The translations under genes and the position numbers were made by a program. The notes beneath the pieces are model-generated. The model searched no databases, had not been told where the DNA came from, and worked only from the letters and a program-made list of their open reading frames with translations. Below, piece by piece: positions 55,729 to 64,000 of a DNA stretch of 64,000 nt (positions are counted from its first letter, which is position 1; each line of letters starts with the position of its first letter). Location: the NCBI RefSeq assembly GCF_030316895.1, contig NZ_JASZYV010000001.1:1302001-1366000 (forward strand), written 5' to 3'. This stretch comes from Variovorax dokdonensis. Its GTDB lineage: Bacteria; Pseudomonadota; Gammaproteobacteria; Burkholderiales; Burkholderiaceae_C.

Positions 55729-58614
55729 ATGAGCGATTCAAATCAGGCACCCGGTGCGGGCGTCTACGCCTCTTATCAAGGCAACTCCTACCTCTTCGGC
55801 GGCAATGCCCCCTATGTCGAAGAGATGTACGAGAACTATCTGGCCAACCCCACCAGCGTTCCTGACAACTGGCGTGCCTATTTCGACGCGCTTCAGCACG
55901 TCCCAGCCGCCGACGGCTCCAACTCGCGCGACGTTCCCCACCTGCCGGTGGTCAATGCCTTCGCCGAATTGGCCAAGCAGGGCACCAAGCAGGTGGTGCA
56001 GGCCAGCGGAGCCGATTCCGAACTGGGTCGCAAGCGAACCGCCGCCCAGCAGCTCATCGCCGCTTACCGCAACGTCGGTGCTCGCTGGGCCGACCTGGAT
56101 CCGCTCAAGCGCACCGAGCGCCCGTCCATTCCTGAGCTCGAGCCCTCGTTCTACGGCTTCACCGATGCCGACCTCGAGACCGTGTTCAACACCAGCAACA
56201 CGTTCTTCGGCAAGGACACCATGTCCCTGCGCGACCTGCTCAACGCGTTGCGCGAAACGTACTGCGGCTCCATCGGTGCCGAGTACATGTACATCACCGA
56301 CCAGAACCAGAAGCGCTGGTGGCAACAGAAGCTCGAAAGCGCGCGCACCAATCCGCAATTGAGCACGGACGACAAGAAGCGTGTGCTCGACCGCCTGACC
56401 GCGGCAGAGGGGCTCGAGCGATTCCTGCACACCAAGTACGTGGGCCAGAAGCGCTTCTCGCTCGAAGGCGGCGAGAGCTTCATCGTGTCGATGGACGAAT
56501 TGATCGAGCAGGCGGGCTCCCGCGGCGTGCAGGAAATCGTGATCGGCATGGCCCACCGTGGCCGCTTGAACGTGCTGGTCAACACCCTGGGCAAGATGCC
56601 CGCCGACCTGTTTGCCGAGTTCGATCACACGGCGCCGGAAGAGCTGCCATCGGGCGACGTCAAGTACCACCAGGGCTTCAGCTCGGACGTGACCACGCCG
56701 GGCGGCCCGGTTCACCTGAGCCTGGCGTTCAACCCTTCTCACCTGGAAATCGTCAATCCCGTGGTCGAAGGTTCGGTGCGTGCCCGCATGGACCGCCGTG
56801 GCGATGTCGACGGCAAGCAGGTGCTGCCGGTGCTGGTGCATGGTGACGCTGCATTTGCCGGCCAGGGCGTGGTGATGGAGACGCTGGCGCTGGCCGAAAC
56901 GCGCGGCTACTACACCGGCGGCACGGTGCACATCGTCATCAACAACCAGATCGGCTTCACGACCAGCGATCCGCGCGACAGCCGCTCCACGCTGTACTGC
57001 TCGGACATCGTCAAGATGATCGAGGCGCCGGTGCTGCACGTGAACGGCGACGATCCCGAGGCGGTGGTGCTCGCGACGCAACTCGCGCTGGAGTTCCGCA
57101 TGGAGTTCCAGAAGGACGTGGTCGTCGACATCATCTGCTTCCGCAAGCTGGGCCACAACGAGCAGGACACGCCTTCGCTCACCCAGCCGCTGATGTACAA
57201 GAAGATCGCCCAGCACCCCGGCACGCGCAAGCTGTATGCAGACAAGCTGGCTGCCCAAGGCCTCGGCGAAACGCTGGGCGACGACATGGTCAAGGCCTAC
57301 CGCGCCGCCATGGACGCGGGCAAGCACACGGTCGATCCGGTGCTGACCAATTTCAAGAGCAAGTACGCCGTTGACTGGAGCCCGTTCCTGGGCAAGAAGT
57401 GGACGGATGCCGGCGACACGGCCATCCCCACGTCCGAATGGAAGCGACTGGCCGAGCGCATCACCACGTTGCCCGAAAGCTTTGCGGTGCACCCGCTGGT
57501 CAAGAAGGTGCTGGACGACCGCGCCGCCATGGGCCGCGGCGAGATCAACGTCGACTGGGGCATGGGCGAGCACATGGCCTTCGCCTCGCTGGTCTCCAGT
57601 GGCTACCCCGTTCGCCTGTCGGGCGAGGACAGCGGGCGCGGCACCTTCACGCACCGCCACGCCGTGCTGCACGATCAGAAGCGCGAGAAGTTCGACGAAG
57701 GCACCTACGTGCCGCTTCAGAACGTGGCCGAGCACCAGGCGCCGTTCGTCGTCATCGACTCCATCCTCTCCGAAGAAGCCGTGCTGGCCTTCGAATATGG
57801 CTATTCGTCGAACGACCCGAACACCCTGGTGATCTGGGAAGCCCAGTTCGGCGATTTCGTCAACGGCGCCCAAGTGGTCATTGACCAGTTCATCGCCTCG
57901 GGTGAAGTCAAGTGGGGCCGCGTGAATGGCATCACGATGATGCTGCCGCACGGCTACGAAGGGCAGGGCCCCGAGCACAGCTCGGCGCGCCTGGAGCGCT
58001 TCATGCAGCTGGCTGCCGACACCAACATGCAGATCGTGCAGCCGACCACGGCCAGCCAGATCTTCCACGTGCTGCGTCGCCAGATGGTTCGCAACCTGCG
58101 CAAGCCGCTGGTCATCCTCACGCCCAAGTCGCTGCTTCGCAACAAGGATGCGACCTCGCCCTTGTCCGAGTTCACGAAGGGCGCGTTCCAGACCGTCATT
58201 CCCGACAGCGGCGACTTGAAGGCCGACAAGGTCAAGCGCGTGATTGCCTGCTCGGGCAAGGTCTACTACGACCTGGCCAAGAAGCGTGCCGAGTCGGGTC
58301 GCGACGACGTGGCGATCCTTCGCGTGGAACAGCTCTATCCGTTCCCGCACCGCGCCTTCGCCGCCGAGCTCAAGAAGTACCCCAATCTGGCCGACGTGGT
58401 GTGGTGCCAGGACGAGCCTCAGAACCAGGGCGCATGGTTCTTCGTGCAGCACCAGATCCACGAGAACATGTCCGAAGGCCAGAAGCTGGGCTACGCGGGT
58501 CGCGCTGCCTCGGCATCGCCGGCAGTGGGCTACTCGCACCTGCACCAGGAACAGCAGAAGGCGCTGGTCGACGCCGCCTTCGCCAAGCTCAAGGGCTTCG
58601 TGCTCACCAAGTAA
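55729..58614 (+). CDS. sucA: 2-oxoglutarate dehydrogenase E1 component
   Basis: 961 aa TPP enzyme of the TCA cycle, decarboxylating 2-oxoglutarate and succinylating SucB. N-terminal E2-binding segment YLFGGNAPYVEEMYENYLANPTSVPDNWRAYFDAL; substrate and TPP motifs IGMAHRGRLNVLVNTLGK, HGDAAFAGQGVVMETLALAETRGYYTGGTVHIVINNQIGFTTS, RKLGHNEQDTPSLTQPLMY; transketolase domain HRHAVLHDQ and LPHGYEGQGPEHSSARLERFMQL. ATG at 55729 chosen; an in-frame GTG at 55717 is possible. Extended -10-like TGG-CACAAT at 55599-55606 in the 182-bp leader is a weak promoter candidate. First gene of the ODH operon. Confidence 0.98.
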   Translation: MSDSNQAPGAGVYASYQGNSYLFGGNAPYVEEMYENYLANPTSVPDNWRAYFDALQHVPAADGSNSRDVPHLPVVNAFAELAKQGTKQVVQASGADSELGRKRTAAQQLIAAYRNVGARWADLDPLKRTERPSIPELEPSFYGFTDADLETVFNTSNTFFGKDTMSLRDLLNALRETYCGSIGAEYMYITDQNQKRWWQQKLESARTNPQLSTDDKKRVLDRLTAAEGLERFLHTKYVGQKRFSLEGGESFIVSMDELIEQAGSRGVQEIVIGMAHRGRLNVLVNTLGKMPADLFAEFDHTAPEELPSGDVKYHQGFSSDVTTPGGPVHLSLAFNPSHLEIVNPVVEGSVRARMDRRGDVDGKQVLPVLVHGDAAFAGQGVVMETLALAETRGYYTGGTVHIVINNQIGFTTSDPRDSRSTLYCSDIVKMIEAPVLHVNGDDPEAVVLATQLALEFRMEFQKDVVVDIICFRKLGHNEQDTPSLTQPLMYKKIAQHPGTRKLYADKLAAQGLGETLGDDMVKAYRAAMDAGKHTVDPVLTNFKSKYAVDWSPFLGKKWTDAGDTAIPTSEWKRLAERITTLPESFAVHPLVKKVLDDRAAMGRGEINVDWGMGEHMAFASLVSSGYPVRLSGEDSGRGTFTHRHAVLHDQKREKFDEGTYVPLQNVAEHQAPFVVIDSILSEEAVLAFEYGYSSNDPNTLVIWEAQFGDFVNGAQVVIDQFIASGEVKWGRVNGITMMLPHGYEGQGPEHSSARLERFMQLAADTNMQIVQPTTASQIFHVLRRQMVRNLRKPLVILTPKSLLRNKDATSPLSEFTKGAFQTVIPDSGDLKADKVKRVIACSGKVYYDLAKKRAESGRDDVAILRVEQLYPFPHRAFAAELKKYPNLADVVWCQDEPQNQGAWFFVQHQIHENMSEGQKLGYAGRAASASPAVGYSHLHQEQQKALVDAAFAKLKGFVLTK

Positions 58615-58670
58615 GAACAACCCCGCACTGCCCTCGAAAAGAGCACAGCGAAGCGAAAGAACTCATTCAA

Positions 58671-59945
58671 ATGTCTATCGTAGAAGTCAAGGTTCCCCAA
58701 CTGTCCGAATCCGTGGCCGAGGCCACCCTCCTGCAGTGGAAGAAGAAGCCCGGCGAAGCCGTCGCTATCGATGAAATCCTGATCGAGATCGAAACCGACA
58801 AGGTCGTCCTCGAAGTGCCCGCGCCCTCTGCTGGGGTTCTGGCAGAGATCGTCCAGGCCGACGGCGCCACCGTCACGGCCGACCAGGTGATCGCCAAGAT
58901 CGACACCGCGGCCAAGGCTGGCGCGGCAGCGCCCGCTGCGGCACCTGCGCCTGCCGCCGCTGCACCCGCTCCGGCTGCTGCTGCTGCACCCGTGGCGAGC
59001 GGCAACAGCAAGGGCGACGTCGCCATGCCGGCCGCTGCCAAGCTGCTGGCCGACAACAACCTGACGGTGGCCGACGTGGCTGGCACCGGCAAGGATGGCC
59101 GCGTGACCAAGGGCGATGTGATCTCCGCCGTCGCTCGCGGCGCCGGTGCGCCTTCTGCGGCACCCGCAGTGCAGATCCCCACCGGCGTGCCGAAGACCGC
59201 GCTGCCGCAAGTGCAGGCCCCGTCGGCTTCGCAGGACCTGGGCGAGCGCCCCGAGCAGCGCGTGCCGATGAGCCGCCTGCGCGCCCGCATTGCCGAGCGC
59301 CTGCTGCAATCGCAAAGCACCAACGCCATCCTGACCACGTTCAACGAAGTGAACATGGCGCCCGTGATGGACCTGCGCAAGAAGTTCCAGGATGCGTTCA
59401 CCAAGGAACACGGCACCAAGCTTGGCTTCATGAGCTTCTTCGTGAAGGCTGCCGTGCATGCGCTCAAGAAGTACCCCGTGCTCAATGCCTCGGTTGACGG
59501 CAATGACATCGTCTACCACGGCTACTTCGACATCGGCATCGCGGTGGGTTCGCCCCGCGGCCTGGTGGTGCCGATCCTGCGCAATGCAGATCAGATGAGC
59601 TTCGCCGACATCGAGAAGAAGATCGCCGAGTTCGGCAAGAAGGCGCAAGAAGGCAAGCTGGGCATCGAAGACATGACCGGCGGTACCTTCTCCATCTCCA
59701 ACGGCGGCACTTTCGGCTCGATGCTTTCGACGCCCATCATCAACCCGCCGCAATCGGCCATTCTGGGCGTGCACGCCACCAAGGATCGCGCCGTGGTCGA
59801 GAACGGCCAGATCGTGGTTCGCCCGATGAACTACCTGGCCATGAGCTATGACCACCGGATCATCGACGGCCGCGAAGCCGTGCTGGGCCTGGTGGCCATG
59901 AAGGACGCGCTGGAAGATCCCGCTCGCCTGCTGTTCGGCATCTGA
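58671..59945 (+). CDS. sucB: Dihydrolipoyllysine-residue succinyltransferase (ODH E2)
   Basis: 424 aa core of the 2-oxoglutarate dehydrogenase complex. Single lipoyl domain with Lys44 ([17 protein letters not shown]), Ala/Pro linker at 80-110, peripheral-subunit-binding domain ([37 protein letters not shown]), and catalytic domain [31 protein letters not shown]...[17 protein letters not shown] motif ([18 protein letters not shown]). It follows sucA by 56 bp and is followed by lpd after 17 bp. Longer open frames upstream lie in another frame of sucA. Confidence 0.98.
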   Translation: MSIVEVKVPQLSESVAEATLLQWKKKPGEAVAIDEILIEIETDKVVLEVPAPSAGVLAEIVQADGATVTADQVIAKIDTAAKAGAAAPAAAPAPAAAAPAPAAAAAPVASGNSKGDVAMPAAAKLLADNNLTVADVAGTGKDGRVTKGDVISAVARGAGAPSAAPAVQIPTGVPKTALPQVQAPSASQDLGERPEQRVPMSRLRARIAERLLQSQSTNAILTTFNEVNMAPVMDLRKKFQDAFTKEHGTKLGFMSFFVKAAVHALKKYPVLNASVDGNDIVYHGYFDIGIAVGSPRGLVVPILRNADQMSFADIEKKIAEFGKKAQEGKLGIEDMTGGTFSISNGGTFGSMLSTPIINPPQSAILGVHATKDRAVVENGQIVVRPMNYLAMSYDHRIIDGREAVLGLVAMKDALEDPARLLFGI

Positions 59946-59962
59946 AGGCGGGGCGTCAAGTC

Positions 59963-61393
<1,431 letters not shown>

Positions 61394-61400
61394 TCGGCGC

Positions 61401-62516
61401 GTGGCAGTCAGCGGCGACCATTCGGTCCGCTCCGTCTATGAGGCGGAGCTGAAGAAGCGGGGTTTCGAAAGCGACCCCGCTCAGTTGCGCGCCATCGATG
61501 CGTTGGAGCGTTGCTGCCAAGAGTGGGTGGCCTATAAGTCACGCCGCTCCAACGCCCTCAAGAAGCTGGTCAACCGGCCGGAGATTCCGCGCGGCGTCTA
61601 CATGTTCGGCGGGGTGGGGCGCGGCAAGAGCTTTCTGATGGACTGCTTCTACGAAGCGGTACCGGTCAAGCGCAAGACGCGCCTGCACTTCCACGAGTTC
61701 ATGCGCGAAGTGCATCGCGAACTCGCCGACTTGCAAGGCACGGTGAATCCACTCGACGAACTGGGCCGGCGCATTGCCAAGCGCTACCGGCTGATCTGCT
61801 TCGATGAGTTCCATGTGGCGGACATCACCGATGCAATGATCCTGCACCGCTTGCTCGTGGCCTTGTTCGACAACGGCGTGGGCTTCGTCACGACATCGAA
61901 CTTCAGGCCCGACGATCTCTATCCCGACGGCCTGCACCGGGACCGCATCTTTCCGGCCATCCAGTTGCTCAACCAGAACCTGGATGTGGTCAATGTCGAC
62001 AACGGGACGGACTATCGCCGCCGTACGCTCGAGGCGGTGCGCCTGTACCTCACGCCCAATGGGCAAGAGGCAGATGCCGAGATGGCGCAGGCTTTCGAGC
62101 GCCTGGCGGAAAGCGCGGACGAAAGTCCGATGTTGCACATCGAATCGCGCGAGATCCGTGCGCGGCGGCGAGCCGGCGGCGTCGTGTGGTTCGACTTCAA
62201 GGCCCTGTGCGGCGGCCCCCGGTCGCAGAACGACTACCTCGAGATCGCAAGCCAGTTCCACACTGTTCTGCTTTCTGACGTGCCGCACATGCCGGTGCGC
62301 ATGGCTTCAGAAGCACGTCGCTTTACGTTGCTGGTGGACGTGCTGTATGACCGTCGCGTCAAACTCATCATGTCGGCCGCGGTGCCGCCTGAAGGGCTGT
62401 ACACGGAAGGACCGCTAGCGCACGAATTTCCGCGTACGATTTCGCGTTTGCACGAAATGCAGTCCGCCGAGTTCCTCGCCCTGGAGCGCCGCGCGGTCGA
62501 CACCCGCATCACATGA
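61401..62516 (+). CDS. zapE: Cell division protein ZapE (AFG1-like ATPase)
   Basis: 371 aa AAA-type ATPase. Walker A MFGGVGRGKSFLMD (70-77), FHEFMREVHREL, Walker B YRLICFDEFHVADITDAMIL, sensor TTSNFRPDDLYPDGLHRDRIFPAI, and C-terminal Arg-rich VDVLYDRRVKLIMSAAVPPE. In E. coli ZapE associates with FtsZ at late constriction; the mitochondrial homologue AFG1 helps respiratory-complex turnover. GTG start 7 bp after the lpd stop with no clear Shine-Dalgarno, suggesting translational coupling. Linkage to the ODH operon seems usual in betaproteobacteria (recollection). Confidence 0.94.
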   Translation: MAVSGDHSVRSVYEAELKKRGFESDPAQLRAIDALERCCQEWVAYKSRRSNALKKLVNRPEIPRGVYMFGGVGRGKSFLMDCFYEAVPVKRKTRLHFHEFMREVHRELADLQGTVNPLDELGRRIAKRYRLICFDEFHVADITDAMILHRLLVALFDNGVGFVTTSNFRPDDLYPDGLHRDRIFPAIQLLNQNLDVVNVDNGTDYRRRTLEAVRLYLTPNGQEADAEMAQAFERLAESADESPMLHIESREIRARRRAGGVVWFDFKALCGGPRSQNDYLEIASQFHTVLLSDVPHMPVRMASEARRFTLLVDVLYDRRVKLIMSAAVPPEGLYTEGPLAHEFPRTISRLHEMQSAEFLALERRAVDTRIT

Positions 62517-63205
62517 TCCGTCCCATCTCCGCGCTTGTGCTCGTTCTCCTGACTTGTCAGGTGTGGGCCCAGGACGTCGGTCGAAAGGTGGTGACGATTC
62601 CGGCTGCCTCCGCCGCCGACCCGGATGCCCGCCTCGACGCCCAGGCCGAGTCCGACCGCCAGCGTATCGCCAAGGAGCGCGAGGAGATCGAGGCGCGCTA
62701 CGAAAAGGAGCGGGCCGCCTGCTACAGCCGCTTCGCAGTCAACGACTGCCTCAACGACAGCCGCCGTCAGCGCCGCGTGCAGGTCGAGGAACTGGGGCGG
62801 CAAGAAGCCGCCATCAACGATGCGGAGCGGCAACGCAAGGGCGATGCTGCCATTGCGCGCCTGCAAGCGCTCAATGCCAAGGCGACAGGTGTCGATGCCG
62901 AAGAAGCGCGCAGGAAGGCCCTGCAGTCCCAGCAGGACCTGGACCGGCGCGCCGCCGAGCAGGCTGCTGCTCGTGGGCAACGTGAAGCGACGGCGGCGCA
63001 GAACCGACGCGAGTGGGAAGAAAAGCAGCGAGCTAACGTGGCCGAGAATCAGCGGCGCGAGGAAAGACGCGAGCAGGACGCGACCGAGCGTGCGCAATAC
63101 GATGCGAAGGTGGAAGCTGCCCGCAAGGCCCGAGCCGAGCTGGACGAGCGCAACGCCAAGCGCACCAAGCCGCGTGCCGCGCCGCTGCCCCCACCTCCGC
63201 CTTGA
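62513..63205 (+). CDS. Exported coiled-coil protein of unknown function
   Basis: 230 aa. Signal peptide ISALVLVLLTCQVWA, then an almost uninterrupted Arg/Glu/Gln/Ala-rich helical region (45-215) likely to form a long coiled coil, and a Pro-rich end (PLPPPPP). Two Cys (ACYSRFAVNDC, about residues 70 and 79) could form a disulfide. The start overlaps the zapE stop by 4 bp (ATGA), so the two are translationally coupled. No enzyme motif is present; a structural or periplasmic scaffolding role near the division site is conceivable but unproven. Confidence 0.85.
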   Translation: MIRPISALVLVLLTCQVWAQDVGRKVVTIPAASAADPDARLDAQAESDRQRIAKEREEIEARYEKERAACYSRFAVNDCLNDSRRQRRVQVEELGRQEAAINDAERQRKGDAAIARLQALNAKATGVDAEEARRKALQSQQDLDRRAAEQAAARGQREATAAQNRREWEEKQRANVAENQRREERREQDATERAQYDAKVEAARKARAELDERNAKRTKPRAAPLPPPPP

Positions 63206-63238
63206 ACCGTCAGGGATCGTCCGCTCAACGGACAGGCA

Positions 63239-64000
63239 TCAACGCTTGTCTTCCTTGGGTAAGGGCTCGAGCTTGAGCACGGCCAGCGAGATGTTGTCGC
63301 CCGTGCCGCGCGCGCGGATGCGTGCCTCGTCGACCAGCAATTCAACCGCCTCGCGAGGCGTACGCTCCGCAATCACGGCGCCCATCTCCTCGGGCAGGAA
63401 GTAGTGCCAGAGGCCGTCGCTGCAGGCCAGCAGCGCGTCGCCGGGTTCGAGCTTGTCGATGTGCTGCGTCTCGATTGGCGGTTCGCTCGTGGTCATCCCT
63501 AGGCAGCCGAGCAGGATGTTCGCTTGCGGATGGATGTCCATTTCGCTTTCGACGATCTCACCACGGTCCACCAGCGCCTGGACGTACGAGTGGTCCTTGG
63601 TCCGGCTGACCATGCGGCCGTGCCGGAAATGGTAGATGCGCGAGTCACCGACATGAACCCAAGTGCAGGAACCATTGGGGTTCAACACGAACGCGGCAAC
63701 CGTGCTGTGTGGCTCCTGCTCGGACGAGACCGCGGTGAGCTTGATGACCGTGTGTGAATCGTTGACCAGCCGCCCGAGGAGATCGGAAGCCAGATCGACG
63801 GTCGGGGAGAACTTGGCGAACAGCTGGCGCGCGGTCATCATGACCTGGTCGGCCGCCTTGCGCCCGCCGCTGCGTCCGCCCATGCCATCCGCCACCAGGC
63901 CCATCACGCAGCCCTTGGCATGCGGGTGCGCCAGCGTCATGACCTGGTCCTGCTGATAGGGGCGGTCGCCCTGGTGCAGCCCGCTGGCTGCGGCGAGTCG
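63239..64000 (-). CDS. PP2C family serine/threonine phosphatase (partial, N-terminus outside window)
   Basis: 254 codons visible, open to the right edge, so the start is not in the window. PP2C motifs: GDRPYQQDQV near the truncated end, GLVADGMGGRSGGRKAADQV with metal Asp, SDGLWHYF in ALLACSDGLWHYFLPEEM, and GTGDNISLAVLKL at the C-terminus. This is the bacterial Stp1/PrpC-like class that reverses Ser/Thr kinase phosphorylation; a partner kinase gene probably lies beyond the window. An internal ATG at 63940 would remove the first motif, so it is not the start. It converges on the coiled-coil gene with a 33-bp gap. Confidence 0.92.
   Translation of the reverse strand, partial: RLAAASGLHQGDRPYQQDQVMTLAHPHAKGCVMGLVADGMGGRSGGRKAADQVMMTARQLFAKFSPTVDLASDLLGRLVNDSHTVIKLTAVSSEQEPHSTVAAFVLNPNGSCTWVHVGDSRIYHFRHGRMVSRTKDHSYVQALVDRGEIVESEMDIHPQANILLGCLGMTTSEPPIETQHIDKLEPGDALLACSDGLWHYFLPEEMGAVIAERTPREAVELLVDEARIRARGTGDNISLAVLKLEPLPKEDKR

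Noticed and set aside
55738..58620. Antisense open frame of about 960 codons opposite sucA
   Set aside because: Same cause: third-position GC bias of sucA removes antisense stops. No domain or ribosome site.

Overview
The window is GC-rich (roughly 65%), densely packed chromosomal DNA from a Gram-negative bacterium. The gene content points to Burkholderiales, most likely Comamonadaceae (Variovorax/Acidovorax/Ramlibacter-like). The pointers are an iscR-iscS-iscU-iscA-hscB-hscA-fdx operon followed by dnaQ and tRNA-Val, a homodimeric-type aceE with a two-lipoyl aceF and a lipoyl-bearing lpdA, sucA-sucB-lpd followed by zapE, and an intracellular PHA depolymerase. Genus is inference. No insertion sequence, prophage, integrase, CRISPR array or rRNA was seen.

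Layout. 1-6977 (minus): a probable catabolic operon with a FAH-family hydrolase, an alpha/beta hydrolase, two tandem paralogous amidohydrolases, and LivH, LivM and periplasmic binding protein of a branched-chain-type ABC importer, the last cut by the window edge. A divergent TetR gene (7149-7856) lies across a perfect palindrome. 7822-10588 (minus): LysE exporter, RnfB-like ferredoxin, PHA depolymerase with a Lys/Ala-rich tail. 10738-14189: aromatic/aspartate aminotransferase and divergent uvrB. 14281-20807: IscR-controlled Fe-S assembly operon with an internal terminator, then dnaQ and tRNA-Val(CAC). 21057-26406: VOC protein, hotdog-like protein, porin, a small Pro-rich protein, FAD oxidoreductase, and a DUF883 plus YqjE/YqjK-like stress membrane pair. 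26462-31764: pyrD, rpiA, a secreted DUF4124-glutaredoxin protein, oligopeptidase A, GNAT.

31908-40301 is the most distinctive region. Eight tightly overlapping plus-strand genes encode two MASE2-type membrane histidine kinases, a lone receiver, an RsbW-like ATPase, a STAS antagonist, two patatin-like hydrolases and a receiver-PP2C (RsbU-like) phosphatase. Together they read as a two-component input feeding a complete partner switch. No sigma factor is present, but two lipid hydrolases lie inside the operon.

40318-50975: folD, a PAS histidine kinase/FixJ-type regulator pair, and the divergent pyruvate dehydrogenase operon aceE-aceF-lpdA, ended by a strong bidirectional terminator. 51006-55546: NlpC/P60 hydrolase (apparently leaderless), PQQ-type sugar dehydrogenase, isochorismatase-fold hydrolase, propionyl-CoA synthetase. 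55729-63205: 2-oxoglutarate dehydrogenase operon sucA-sucB-lpd with zapE and a periplasmic coiled-coil protein. 63239-64000 (minus): PP2C phosphatase, cut by the window edge. No gene-free stretch exceeds about 265 bp.
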